The translations under genes and the position numbers were made by a program. From Phycisphaerales bacterium (GTDB taxonomy: Bacteria; Planctomycetota; Phycisphaerae; Phycisphaerales; UBA1924), in the NCBI GenBank assembly GCA_020849615.1, contig JADLFW010000028.1:62001-126000 (forward strand): 64,000 nt of DNA, in the 5' to 3' direction. The number at the start of each line of letters is the position of its first letter. Within the stretch, counting starts at the first letter, position 1. The notes under the pieces are model-generated. The model was given only the letters and a program-made list of their open reading frames with translations. It did no database searches and was not told where the DNA came from. Shown here piece after piece: positions 17,888 to 25,959 of the stretch.

Positions 17888-18125
17888 GCCGCGCGGGGCG
17901 GACGCGAAGACGCGTTCACCCCGGCACCCGGCTCATCCCGAGGCGGAACGGGGGATGAACATGCGACGGATGTGAACGGAGCGGTTCGGGACTTCCGAGA
18001 TGTGCCGCCGCTTCGCGGCTCACTTGTGATGGGGCGAGGGGACCCGGGGCTGACGCCCCGGGCTGGGGGCGGTCGCCGCTTCGCGGCTGGGGAAGCGGAG
18101 AAGTCGGGGGCAGCGCCGGGGCTGC
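17888..18125. repeat. Palindromic intergenic repeat, third site
   Basis: This holds the same modules as the 11034 array in shuffled order: GCGCGGGGCGGACGCGAAGA near 17892, then the GCCGCCGCTTCGCGGC and CCCGGGGC-TGAC-GCCCCGGG hairpins near 18004-18062, then the GGGGAAGCGGAGAAG module. It runs up to the polA stop and, with the 7-bp repeat, fills the spacer. Confidence 0.8.
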
Positions 18126-18126
18126 A

Positions 18127-21075
18127 TCACTTCCCCTCGAACCAGTTCCGCCCGATCGCGCCATCGGCCTTGAGGGGCACCGTCAGCGACATGGCCTTCT
18201 CCATGCGGTCGGTGATGAGGGCCTTGGCCCGCTCGGCCTGGGCCTCGGGGACCTCGAAGACCAGCTCATCGTGGATCTGCAGAAGCATCTTCACGCCGGG
18301 GATCTCGGGGGGCTTGCCGCCTCGGTGGTGGGCGGCGTGCTCGCTGAGCCGGGCGTGAAGATCGACCATGGCGAGCTTGATGAGGTCGGCGGCCGAGCCC
18401 TGCACGACGCTGTTGATGGCGGTGCGCTCGGCGAGGGAGCGGCGGGAGGGGTTGTTTGATTCGATGTCCGGGATGGCCCGGCGGCGCTTGAGCATGGTCT
18501 CGACGTAGCCGAAGCGCTTGGCGTGGGCGATGCACTCCTCGAGGAAGGTGGTGATGCCGGCGAAGCGGCGTTTGTAGCCGGTGATGATCTCGGCGGCTTC
18601 CTTGTCGCCGATGCCCAGGCGCCGGGCCAGCCCGTAGGCGGTGATGCCGTAGACGATGCCGAAGTTGACCATCTTGGCGCCGCTGCGCTGTTCCTTGGTG
18701 ACCTCCTTGAGGGGCACGTTGTGGATCTGGGCGGCGACGGCGGCGTGGATGTCCTCACCCTTGTCGAAGGCTTCGGTGAGGGCGGGGTCTTTGGAGAGGT
18801 GGGCGAGGAGGCGGAGCTCGATCTGGGAGTAGTCGGCGGTGACCAGGACGTGGCCCGGCGGGGCGATGAAGGCCCGGCGGATCTCGCGGCCGAGGTCGGT
18901 GCGGATGGGGATGTTCTGGAGGTTGGGGTCGCTGCTGGCGAGTCGGCCCGTCGCGGCGACGGTCTGGCTGAAGCTGCTGTGGACGCGCCGGGTCTTGGGG
19001 TGGATGGCTTCCTTGAGCGCGACGAGGTAGGTGCTGATGAGCTTGGCGAGCTGGCGGTACTCGAGGATGAGCGTGGGGAGCGGCGAGGTGATGGTGGCGT
19101 CGGAGGCGAGTTTCTCGAGGACTTCGGCGTCGGTGGAGTGGCCCGTCTTGGTTTTCTTGATGGATTTGAGACCCAGGCCCGGCTCGGCGTCGGTGGGCTT
19201 GTTGAAGAGGACGGTGGAGAGCTGCCTGGGGGAGTCGGGGTCGAAGGTGCGGCCGACCGTTTCCATCGCGGTGTCCTGGATGAGGGTGAGCAGCTCCTTC
19301 AGGCGTGTGTTGAGGCGTTCGCGCTGGCGGTCGAGTTCATCGGGATCGACGAGGATGCCGTTCCATTCGAGCTCGGCGAGGACTTCGACGAGGGGGAGTT
19401 CGACATCGTGAAAGAGGCTCTGCATGCCCATGGCCCGGATCTGCGGGAGCATGAGGCTTGAGAGCTGGAAGGCGAGGTCGGCATCGGCGGCGGCGTAGGG
19501 GGTGGCGGCGTCGAGGGGGACGGTGTCGAAGCAGCGCTGGGTCTTGCCGGAGCCGATGAGCTCGGAGATGGACTGCTTGCCGCGGCCCAGCAGGGCGAGG
19601 GCGAGGGAGTCGAGGCCGTGGCTGGAGCGGGCCGAGTCGATGAGGTAGCTGGCGACCATGCCATCGCAGGCGCCGGGGGCGGTGAGGCCGCGGAGCTCGA
19701 TGCCGTTGTTGCGGAGGGCGAGGAGGTCGTACTTGAGGTTGTGGCCGTACTTGGGTTTCGCGGGGTCCTCGAGGATCGGGCGGAGGGCATTGAGGACCTG
19801 GGGCTCGGCGAGGTGCTGGTCGGGCGCGGGGGAGCGGACGGGGATGTACCAGGCCTGGCCCGGCTTGATGGCGATGCTGATGCCGCAGAGTCTGGCATCG
19901 TGCGGGGAGAGCGAGGTGGTTTCGGTGTCGATGGCGATGGCATCGGCGGCGTTCATGGCCCGGGCGACATCGGCGAGTTCGGCGGCGGTGCGGACGGCGT
20001 GGTAGTCGCCCTGGATGATGGGCCGGGCGGGGTCGGGGGCTGAGGAATCGACGGCGTCGAAGAGGCCGCCGGAGAAGAGCCCGCCGTGCTCGGCGGCGGG
20101 CTTGGCGACGCGGGGCGCCGGGGCGTGGTTTCGGACAACATCGGGCATGACGGCGTCCTTGCCCAGCAGCAGGCGGACCTCATCCTGGTAGCGATTGAAG
20201 CCGAGTTCCTTGAGGATGGGGATGAGGCGGTCGAGGTGGAACCTGCGCGGCTCGGCCTCGGCGAGGTTGAGGTCGACGGGGGCATCGTGGCGGAGGGTGA
20301 CGAGCTTGCGGGAAAGGTTGAGGAGGTCGCGGGCGGCCCGGATGTTCTCGCCGCGCTTGCCCTTGATGCTGTCGGCGGAGGCGAGGAGCCTGTCGAGGTC
20401 GCCGTACTCGCGGACGAGCTGGGCCGCGGTTTTTTCGCCGACACCCTCGACGCCCGGCACGTTGTCGACGTTGTCGCCCATGAGGGCGAGCATGTCGATG
20501 ATCTGGGCGGGGCGCAGGCCCGTCTCTTCCATGAGCTTTGCGGCGTCGATGACCTGGTCGGTGTGGATGTCGTAGAGCTCGACGCAGCCCTGCCCGGATG
20601 AGGCGGGGTCGCCGGGATCGCAGAGGAGCTGCTTGAGGTCCTTGTCCTTGGAGATGACGCGGATGCTGAGGTCGGAGTGCCGGGCCTTGAGCTTGGTGAC
20701 GAGCGAGGCGATGACATCATCGGCCTCGAAGCCCTCGACGCCGAGGATGGGGATGCCGAGTTCGCGGAGCATGGCGAGGCAGCGCTCGACCTGGGGGAAG
20801 AGGTCTTCGGGCGGGGGCGGGCGGTGGGCCTTGTAGTCGGGGTAGAGCTCGGAGCGGAAGGTCTCCTTGTCGCCGGAGACATCGAGGGTGAGGGCGATGT
20901 AGTCGGGCGGCCCGCCGATCTTGCCCTCGCCGCGGAGGAGCTTGAGCAGCATGCCCACGAACCCGAACGTCATGTTCGTGGGTTCCTTGGTGACGGGGCT
21001 CGTCATGGGCGTGCGGATAGCGTGGTAATGGCGGAAGAACTGGGCGTAGCCGTCGATGAGGTAGAGGGTGGGCAT
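18127..21075 (-). CDS. polA: DNA polymerase I
   Basis: This 982-residue repair and gap-filling polymerase is complete. The 5'-3' exonuclease domain covers about residues 1-300 (LYLIDGYAQFFR, GVEGFEADDVIASLV). The 3'-5' exonuclease covers about 350-560, and its metal-binding DxE is intact in AIAIDTETTSL, so proofreading is likely. The polymerase spans about 590-982 with motif A (TADYSQIELRLLAHL), motif B (RSGAKMVNFGIVYG) and motif C (LQIHDELVFEVP). ATG 21075 fits the family N-terminus. The GlmU-like gene ends about 50 bases upstream on the same strand, so the two may be cotranscribed. Confidence 0.98.
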   Translation of the reverse strand: MPTLYLIDGYAQFFRHYHAIRTPMTSPVTKEPTNMTFGFVGMLLKLLRGEGKIGGPPDYIALTLDVSGDKETFRSELYPDYKAHRPPPPEDLFPQVERCLAMLRELGIPILGVEGFEADDVIASLVTKLKARHSDLSIRVISKDKDLKQLLCDPGDPASSGQGCVELYDIHTDQVIDAAKLMEETGLRPAQIIDMLALMGDNVDNVPGVEGVGEKTAAQLVREYGDLDRLLASADSIKGKRGENIRAARDLLNLSRKLVTLRHDAPVDLNLAEAEPRRFHLDRLIPILKELGFNRYQDEVRLLLGKDAVMPDVVRNHAPAPRVAKPAAEHGGLFSGGLFDAVDSSAPDPARPIIQGDYHAVRTAAELADVARAMNAADAIAIDTETTSLSPHDARLCGISIAIKPGQAWYIPVRSPAPDQHLAEPQVLNALRPILEDPAKPKYGHNLKYDLLALRNNGIELRGLTAPGACDGMVASYLIDSARSSHGLDSLALALLGRGKQSISELIGSGKTQRCFDTVPLDAATPYAAADADLAFQLSSLMLPQIRAMGMQSLFHDVELPLVEVLAELEWNGILVDPDELDRQRERLNTRLKELLTLIQDTAMETVGRTFDPDSPRQLSTVLFNKPTDAEPGLGLKSIKKTKTGHSTDAEVLEKLASDATITSPLPTLILEYRQLAKLISTYLVALKEAIHPKTRRVHSSFSQTVAATGRLASSDPNLQNIPIRTDLGREIRRAFIAPPGHVLVTADYSQIELRLLAHLSKDPALTEAFDKGEDIHAAVAAQIHNVPLKEVTKEQRSGAKMVNFGIVYGITAYGLARRLGIGDKEAAEIITGYKRRFAGITTFLEECIAHAKRFGYVETMLKRRRAIPDIESNNPSRRSLAERTAINSVVQGSAADLIKLAMVDLHARLSEHAAHHRGGKPPEIPGVKMLLQIHDELVFEVPEAQAERAKALITDRMEKAMSLTVPLKADGAIGRNWFEGK

Positions 21076-21126
21076 GGGGGGCGGGGCCGGGGGTCGGGAT
21101 TGGGTGTCGGGGAGTGGACGGCCGGG

Positions 21127-22356
21127 TCACCGGCCATCAGCAACGGCGCGGACGGCGTGAAGGGCCTGGAGGCGCGTGGTGTAGGCCTCGGTCGGCGAGA
21201 TGCCGCGGCGCTCCATCATGGTGCGGGCGACCTCCATGAACTTGTCGAGGCGGTAGGTCTTGCGCTGCTGGTCGGTCCACCACGAGAAGGGCGGGATGCA
21301 GCCGGCGGCGGCGGCGGTCTGGGCGATCATGGAGCCGGTATGAATGACGGCGCCGGTCATGATGCGCGTGAGGATCGCGAACTTGCAGTGGTCGCCGATG
21401 ATGGCGCCGAGGAACTGCTCGCCGGTGCGTTCGTTGCGTCCGCCCGGGCTCGCGCAGGCGATGATCTCGCCGTAGGTGTTGAGGAGGTTGGAGTTGGTGG
21501 TGCCGGCGCCGAGGTTGGCCCACTCGCCGACCCAGGAATCGCCGAGGTAGCCATCGTGGGCCTTGTTGGAGAAACCCTGGAAGATCACGCCGCCGATCTC
21601 GCCCGCGACCTTGCAGGTCGGGCCGATGGCGGTGTGGGCCCGGATCACCGCACGCTCCAGCACCGTCGAGCCGGGCCCGATGTAGGCCGGGCCGATGATG
21701 ATCGCCCCGGGGCGGATGGTGGCCCGGGCCGCGATGACGATCGGCCCGTGCTCGATGTCGAGGGTGACGCCGGGGTAGACAACGGCCGTGGGGTCGATGG
21801 TGAGGTCGGAATCGGTGGAGCCATCGCCGATGGCGAGAACGCCGGGCGGGAGCTCCTGGGTGGGGTTGTCGGCGAGGATCTCGAGGTCGATCTCGAGGGC
21901 GTGGTCGCGGAAGGTCTTGACGTGCCAGGGCCGGGCCAGGAGCGCGGGGGCGGGCGACTCCCCCACCGCTTCGCCAGGCGCTTCGAGGGTCTGGAAGAAC
22001 CGGGCGACATCAGCGGGGGCGAGGCCGGCGGCGATGAGGTGTCCCGTGCCGGCTTCGAGCAGACGCTGGCCCGGCTTGAGCTCGAGCATCTGGCCGTGGG
22101 GGATGGCGCAGCGGCCGTTGATGGCGATGGCCGGGCCCGCGACCTTGGGGGCGACGTTGACAGGGAAGGCGTGGCGTTCGCGGGTGATGCCCTCGAGGTC
22201 GGCGGGGACGATGAGGCCCTGAAGGTCGAGCTCAAGGCCGAGGCGGAGGCGCTCGAGGGTGGTGAGGGCGCCGGTGCGGATGTCGAAGGCGGCCCGGAGG
22301 TCGGTCAGGGGCGCAAGTTCGCCGAGTCCATCATCGAAGACGATCAGGGGCGTCAT
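21127..22356 (-). CDS. GlmU-like sugar nucleotidyltransferase/acyltransferase with left-handed beta helix
   Basis: This 409-residue protein starts at ATG 22356; the longer frame would begin inside tandem repeats. The N-terminal part (about 1-180) resembles the shortened nucleotidyltransferase-like domain found in GlmU-related proteins. The C-terminal part (about 185-370) is a hexapeptide-type left-handed beta helix, with repeats such as TIRPGAIIIGPAYIGPGSTVLERAVIRAHTAIGP and NLGAGTTNSNLLNTYGE. A classic GxGxRM pyrophosphorylase loop is not visible near the N-terminus, so uridylyl transfer is uncertain. It may act on a sugar nucleotide used for envelope synthesis. polA follows about 50 bases downstream. 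Confidence 0.8.
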   Translation of the reverse strand: MTPLIVFDDGLGELAPLTDLRAAFDIRTGALTTLERLRLGLELDLQGLIVPADLEGITRERHAFPVNVAPKVAGPAIAINGRCAIPHGQMLELKPGQRLLEAGTGHLIAAGLAPADVARFFQTLEAPGEAVGESPAPALLARPWHVKTFRDHALEIDLEILADNPTQELPPGVLAIGDGSTDSDLTIDPTAVVYPGVTLDIEHGPIVIAARATIRPGAIIIGPAYIGPGSTVLERAVIRAHTAIGPTCKVAGEIGGVIFQGFSNKAHDGYLGDSWVGEWANLGAGTTNSNLLNTYGEIIACASPGGRNERTGEQFLGAIIGDHCKFAILTRIMTGAVIHTGSMIAQTAAAAGCIPPFSWWTDQQRKTYRLDKFMEVARTMMERRGISPTEAYTTRLQALHAVRAVADGR

Positions 22357-22378
22357 GGGGGGATTGTAAGAGGAACAG

Positions 22379-22447
22379 GCACTGGGCACTGGGCATTGGG
22401 CACTGGGCACTGGGCACTGGGCATTGGGCATTGGGCATTGGGCATTC
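22379..22447 (+). repeat. 7-bp tandem repeat (GGGCACT/GGGCATT)
   Basis: About nine consecutive units of GGGCACT or GGGCATT, with the two variants clustered. The block sits between the divergent starts of the GlmU-like gene (22356) and the HAD gene (22472), where promoters are expected. Confidence 0.92.
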
Positions 22448-22471
22448 GGGAAGCCGCCCTACCCTCGCGTC

Positions 22472-23143
22472 GTGAAGCGAGCGATCGTCTTTGACTTTGA
22501 CGGGGTCATCGTGGATTCGGAGCCGATGCACGAGTCGGCGCTGCTGGAGGCGGCGCGGGCCATGGGCCTGTCGTTCACGCACGAACAATACGTGAACGCG
22601 TACCTGGGCTTTGATGACCGCGACACCTGGCGGGCGATCGCGAAAGACAACGGGCGGACCCTGAGCGAGGCGGAGACGGCCCGGCTGAATGAACTGAAGT
22701 GGACGGCGGTGCGGCGGGCGATGGCGCGGGGGGAGCCGCGGGCGTTCCCGGGGTCGGTCGAGCTCATCCGGGCCGCGGCGGAGCGCGGGCCGGTCGGGCT
22801 GTGCTCCGGGGCCCGGCAGCACGAGATCGACCCGATCCTGCGGCGGCTGGGGGTGCTGGAGTGTTTCGGGGCGATCGTGACGGCGGATGATGTGGCGGTG
22901 GCGAAGCCCGACCCGGCGGGGTATGCGCTGACGGCCCGGCGGCTGGGGGTGGCGGCCGACCGGGTGAAGGGTTTCGCGCCGGTGGCGATCGAGGACACGC
23001 TGAAGGGTGTGAAGGCGGCCCGGTTGGCGGGGTACCGGGTGGTGGCGGTGCGGCACTCGCTGGTCGATGCGGTGTTTGAGGAGGCGGACGTGGTCGCCGA
23101 CTCCACGGCGGCGCTCAGCGTGGAAGCGCTGCTGCGGGCGTGA
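22472..23143 (+). CDS. HAD-superfamily hydrolase, beta-phosphoglucomutase-like
   Basis: This 223-residue enzyme begins at GTG 22472; upstream codons are inside the 7-bp repeats. HAD motif I is FDFDGVIVDSE, with the nucleophile Asp and the acid/base Asp two residues on. Motif II is in GLCSGARQHEI, the motif III lysine in VAVAKPDPAGYALTARRLG, and motif IV in APVAIEDTLKGVKAARLAG. The helical cap falls between motifs I and II, as in phosphoglucomutase-like members. Substrate is unknown; sugar phosphates are most likely. Its last 29 bases overlap the 3' end of the opposite-strand gene. Confidence 0.9.
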   Translation: MKRAIVFDFDGVIVDSEPMHESALLEAARAMGLSFTHEQYVNAYLGFDDRDTWRAIAKDNGRTLSEAETARLNELKWTAVRRAMARGEPRAFPGSVELIRAAAERGPVGLCSGARQHEIDPILRRLGVLECFGAIVTADDVAVAKPDPAGYALTARRLGVAADRVKGFAPVAIEDTLKGVKAARLAGYRVVAVRHSLVDAVFEEADVVADSTAALSVEALLRA

Positions 23144-23777
23144 CCGGCACGGGCGGCGGGATCAGCGGCCAGGCGGCGCCGCACTCGGGGCAGAGGCGCG
23201 GGCCGGTGCGGATGCTGCTCGCGGAATGGGAGGGGATGGCATCGGGCAGACCCGTCAGGTCGTAGCGGCAGTCGGGGCAGTGGCCCGCGCGGGCGAGGTG
23301 ACGGGCCAATCGGAGGCGGGTACGGGTGCTCGCGCCTGTCACGATGACGCCGAGCACCAGCATCCCGCCAAAGAGCCACAGACCCCAGGCGGTGACGAAC
23401 GCCAACATGCACGCGTACATCGTCACGAGCCAAAGGCTCGGCAACAGCAGCCGCTTCCACATCGGGTCATCGGCGCGGCAGACCGGCTCTGGGGCTTGGG
23501 TGGCTGTCAGCAGTCCGACGGCGTCGGCGACCATTTGGAAGCCGGATGGATCAGGGGTGGGCGAGGGGCCGGCCGGCAAGGTGATGACGGACATCCCCCA
23601 GTAGTTGGCCCGCGCCTTGAGTTCGAGCATCGTGTCGGAGGTTACGGAGACGTTCTCGACGAGGGCGATCCGGCGGCGCATTCGTCTGAACTCGATCGGT
23701 TCGCTGGTGTGCGCGGGCCCGGCTGTGAACTCGTAGAGCCTGAGCCGGTCCCACGTGCTGGGCTTGAGTTCATCCAC
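23115..23777 (-). CDS. Membrane protein with C-terminal zinc ribbon
   Basis: This 220-residue protein has two adjacent membrane helices at about residues 108-150 (LLLPSLWLVTMYACMLAFVTAWGLWLF and VLGVIV). The C-terminal zinc ribbon is HCPDCRYDLTGLP...LCPECGAAWPLIPPPVP, with four cysteines. This ribbon ends almost identically to the next gene downstream, and a 38-base DNA block is nearly the same in both. Such CRYDL-type ribbons are frequent in planctomycete membrane proteins of unknown role. Its 3' end overlaps the HAD gene by 29 bases. Confidence 0.8.
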   Translation of the reverse strand: MDELKPSTWDRLRLYEFTAGPAHTSEPIEFRRMRRRIALVENVSVTSDTMLELKARANYWGMSVITLPAGPSPTPDPSGFQMVADAVGLLTATQAPEPVCRADDPMWKRLLLPSLWLVTMYACMLAFVTAWGLWLFGGMLVLGVIVTGASTRTRLRLARHLARAGHCPDCRYDLTGLPDAIPSHSASSIRTGPRLCPECGAAWPLIPPPVPVTPAAALPR

Positions 23778-23820
23778 GTGAGTGAAATGTTACCGAAGAT
23801 CGGTGCGACGGCGGGCCCTG

Positions 23821-24417
23821 TCAGGCGGATGCCGGCACGGGCGGCGGGATCAGCGGCCAGGCGGCACCGCACTCGGTGCAGCGGCGCGGGCCCGGCCATT
23901 GGCCATCCAGAGCTTCGGGCGGGAGGCCCGGCGGGGAGTCGGCGAGGTCGTAGCGGCAGCCGGGGCAGCGGCGGCCGCCCGCGGCCAGGTTGAGCCGGGC
24001 CAGCAGCCCGCGCTGGGTGATGAACTGGCGGGCCACCCACATCACCGCGACCACCGGGAGCGTCAGCCACACCACGCCGGTCAGGAGCAGGAAGATCAGG
24101 GTGAACCCGCCGAGGATAACCAGCGCGTACGCCACGATGATGCGGGAGAGTTCGGCGGCGAACTGCGATGGCTCGGCCCGGGCGGGCTGGCCCGCGCTCC
24201 AGTAGTCGGTCCGGTCGCGGAGGTCGCGGCTGAGGCGGGCCGGTTCTGAGAGGCGGCCGATGGCGGCGACTTCGAGGTGGCCGCGTTCGAAGGCGTCGAT
24301 CCGGCGGGCCTCACGGGCGCGGGTGACCCAGCGGGGCTCGCCGAAGAGGAGCCGCAGCGAGGCTCTGGAGCGCTCCTCGCGGAGCCGATCCCAGGGTGAA
24401 AGGGCGCCCTCGCGCAT
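23821..24417 (-). CDS. Membrane protein with C-terminal zinc ribbon, paralogue
   Basis: This 198-residue protein starts at ATG 24417 (MREGALSPWDRLREE). Two membrane helices lie at about residues 92-130 (IIVAYALVILGGFTLIFLLLTG and WLTLPVVAVMWVA). The ribbon is RCPGCRYDLADSP...RCTECGAAWPLIPPPVPASA. It shares layout and C-terminus with the neighbouring 23115-23777 protein, so the pair arose by duplication. It is divergent from prmC with a 66-base spacer. Function unknown. Confidence 0.8.
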   Translation of the reverse strand: MREGALSPWDRLREERSRASLRLLFGEPRWVTRAREARRIDAFERGHLEVAAIGRLSEPARLSRDLRDRTDYWSAGQPARAEPSQFAAELSRIIVAYALVILGGFTLIFLLLTGVVWLTLPVVAVMWVARQFITQRGLLARLNLAAGGRRCPGCRYDLADSPPGLPPEALDGQWPGPRRCTECGAAWPLIPPPVPASA

Positions 24418-24483
24418 GAGGCCGATGGTACCGCGCTGGTTCGGAGGGTCGCGGGGGAGGGCGGTTTCCCCTACGCTTGCCGC

Positions 24484-25413
24484 GTGACGACCTCGGCCCA
24501 CAACCAGCAGACCTGGACGACGCGGAAGCTGCTGGCGTGGATGGGCGAGGCGTTCACGAAGAAGGGGCTGGATTCGCCGCGGCTGCTGGCGGAGATGCTG
24601 GTGGCGCACGTGCTGGGGTGCGAGCGGCTGAAGCTGTACCTGGATGCCGACCGCCCGGCCAACCCGCTGGAGCGGCAGATGCTGCGGGACCTCACCGCGC
24701 GGGCCCTGGAGCACGAGCCGGTGCAGTACCTCGTGGGTGAGGCGTGGTTCTTCGGGCTGGCGATGAAGGTGGACCGGCGCGTGCTGATCCCCAGGCCCGG
24801 CACCGAGACGATCGTGGAACACGTGCTGCAGCACGCGCGGGTGCAGCCCGGCTTCGGGGGCACGAAAGGCGAGGGTGTGCTGATCGCGGACATCTGCACA
24901 GGCTCGGGGTGCATCGCGATCGCGCTGCTCAAGCATCTTTCGGGTGCGCGGGCCGTGGCAACGGACATCTCGGGCGATGCGCTGGCGGTGGCGCACGAGA
25001 ACGCGGTCAGGCACGGTGTGGCGGACCGGATCGATCTGCTCGAGGGCGATCTGCTGGGCCCGCTGAACGACCATCCGGCGCTGGCTGCGAAGGAGGAGTT
25101 GAACTACCTGGTGAGCAACCCGCCGTACATCCCGGATGAAGAGTGGGAAGCGGTGGCGCCGAACGTGAAGGAGCACGAGCCGCACGCAGCGCTGAGGGGT
25201 GGGGTGGATGGGCTGGATTATGTGAGGCGGCTGCTGGCGGATGGCCCGCGATTCATCAGGCCCGGCGGGCTGCTGCTGATCGAGGTGGCGGATTCGCGGG
25301 CGGGGATCGCCAAGGACATGGTGGCGGCGACGGCGGGGCTGGAGGAGGCGCGTGTGCTCAACGACTTCGAGGGGCTGCCGCGGGTGATTGTCGCGCGGAA
25401 GACATCAACCTGA
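24484..25413 (+). CDS. prmC: Peptide chain release factor N5-glutamine methyltransferase
   Basis: This 309-residue enzyme methylates the GGQ glutamine of release factors with S-adenosylmethionine. The N-terminal helical domain (about 1-95) includes the family's EPVQYLVGEAWFFGL and DRRVLIPRPGTE. The Rossmann domain has the SAM loop IADICTGSGCIAIALL and the substrate motif VSNPPYIP (NPPY). GTG 24484 gives the expected N-terminus. Length is slightly above usual. The Imm26-like gene begins one base after its stop. Confidence 0.96.
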   Translation: MTTSAHNQQTWTTRKLLAWMGEAFTKKGLDSPRLLAEMLVAHVLGCERLKLYLDADRPANPLERQMLRDLTARALEHEPVQYLVGEAWFFGLAMKVDRRVLIPRPGTETIVEHVLQHARVQPGFGGTKGEGVLIADICTGSGCIAIALLKHLSGARAVATDISGDALAVAHENAVRHGVADRIDLLEGDLLGPLNDHPALAAKEELNYLVSNPPYIPDEEWEAVAPNVKEHEPHAALRGGVDGLDYVRRLLADGPRFIRPGGLLLIEVADSRAGIAKDMVAATAGLEEARVLNDFEGLPRVIVARKTST

Positions 25414-25414
25414 C

Positions 25415-25894
25415 ATGGCGCGAAGAAAGCGACAGCAATGGGAGCCGGGCAGCGTGTTCCTAATTCCACTGCCCGATAGCGCCTGCGCCGTGGGGCAGGT
25501 GCTCGGATCAGAAGAGTTCGGCGGCTTTGTTCCCGTCGTGCTCTTCGGCCATCGCGTGGCCTCCGCCGACGTTTCGCTCGACGAAGCCATCAAAAACGCC
25601 GTTCCGGTCGCGCGATCCTGTGTGGGTAAGCTCTGCCTGGATACCGGAGAATGGCCGGTATCCGGAAGACAACCAATCTTTCTGTCCACGGCGGATTGGC
25701 CCAACGCCAAGTTTCGCAAACGCCGATCTTGGGTCGGCGCAAAGTTCGACAACAGCGTGGTGCTGGAGACCTTTCTCAAGGCCTACTGGGGCTATGAACC
25801 TTGGGACGGAATGAAAGATCCTGATTACTTCACCAGGTTTCTATTTGAGCCCAATCACAGGCCGAAGAGCGCACGCCTCAAAGCAGAGTTCTGA
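25415..25894 (+). CDS. Imm26-like immunity protein
   Basis: This 159-residue protein begins at ATG 25415, one base after the prmC stop. The N-terminal stretch WEPGSVFLIPLPDSACAVGQVLGSEEFGGFVPVVLFGH matches the Imm26 pattern (W-x-G-x-V-F-x-I-P-L-P...G-Q-V-L). Members of that family are usually encoded next to polymorphic toxins and protect against them. No toxin gene is visible nearby. Its base composition is clearly less GC-rich than its neighbours, which suggests recent transfer. It may be an orphan immunity gene or have been recruited to another task. Confidence 0.65.
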   Translation: MARRKRQQWEPGSVFLIPLPDSACAVGQVLGSEEFGGFVPVVLFGHRVASADVSLDEAIKNAVPVARSCVGKLCLDTGEWPVSGRQPIFLSTADWPNAKFRKRRSWVGAKFDNSVVLETFLKAYWGYEPWDGMKDPDYFTRFLFEPNHRPKSARLKAEF

Positions 25895-25959
25895 CGCGCG
25901 TTCTTTTTTCTCCGCGTACCTTCGTCCCCTCCGCGGCCTCCGCGTTCTCTTCCCTGCGT

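Noticed and set aside
22379..22447. CRISPR-like or coding repeat
   Set aside because: Simple 7-bp tandem units without spacers; in-frame translation into neighbouring proteins has no family support.
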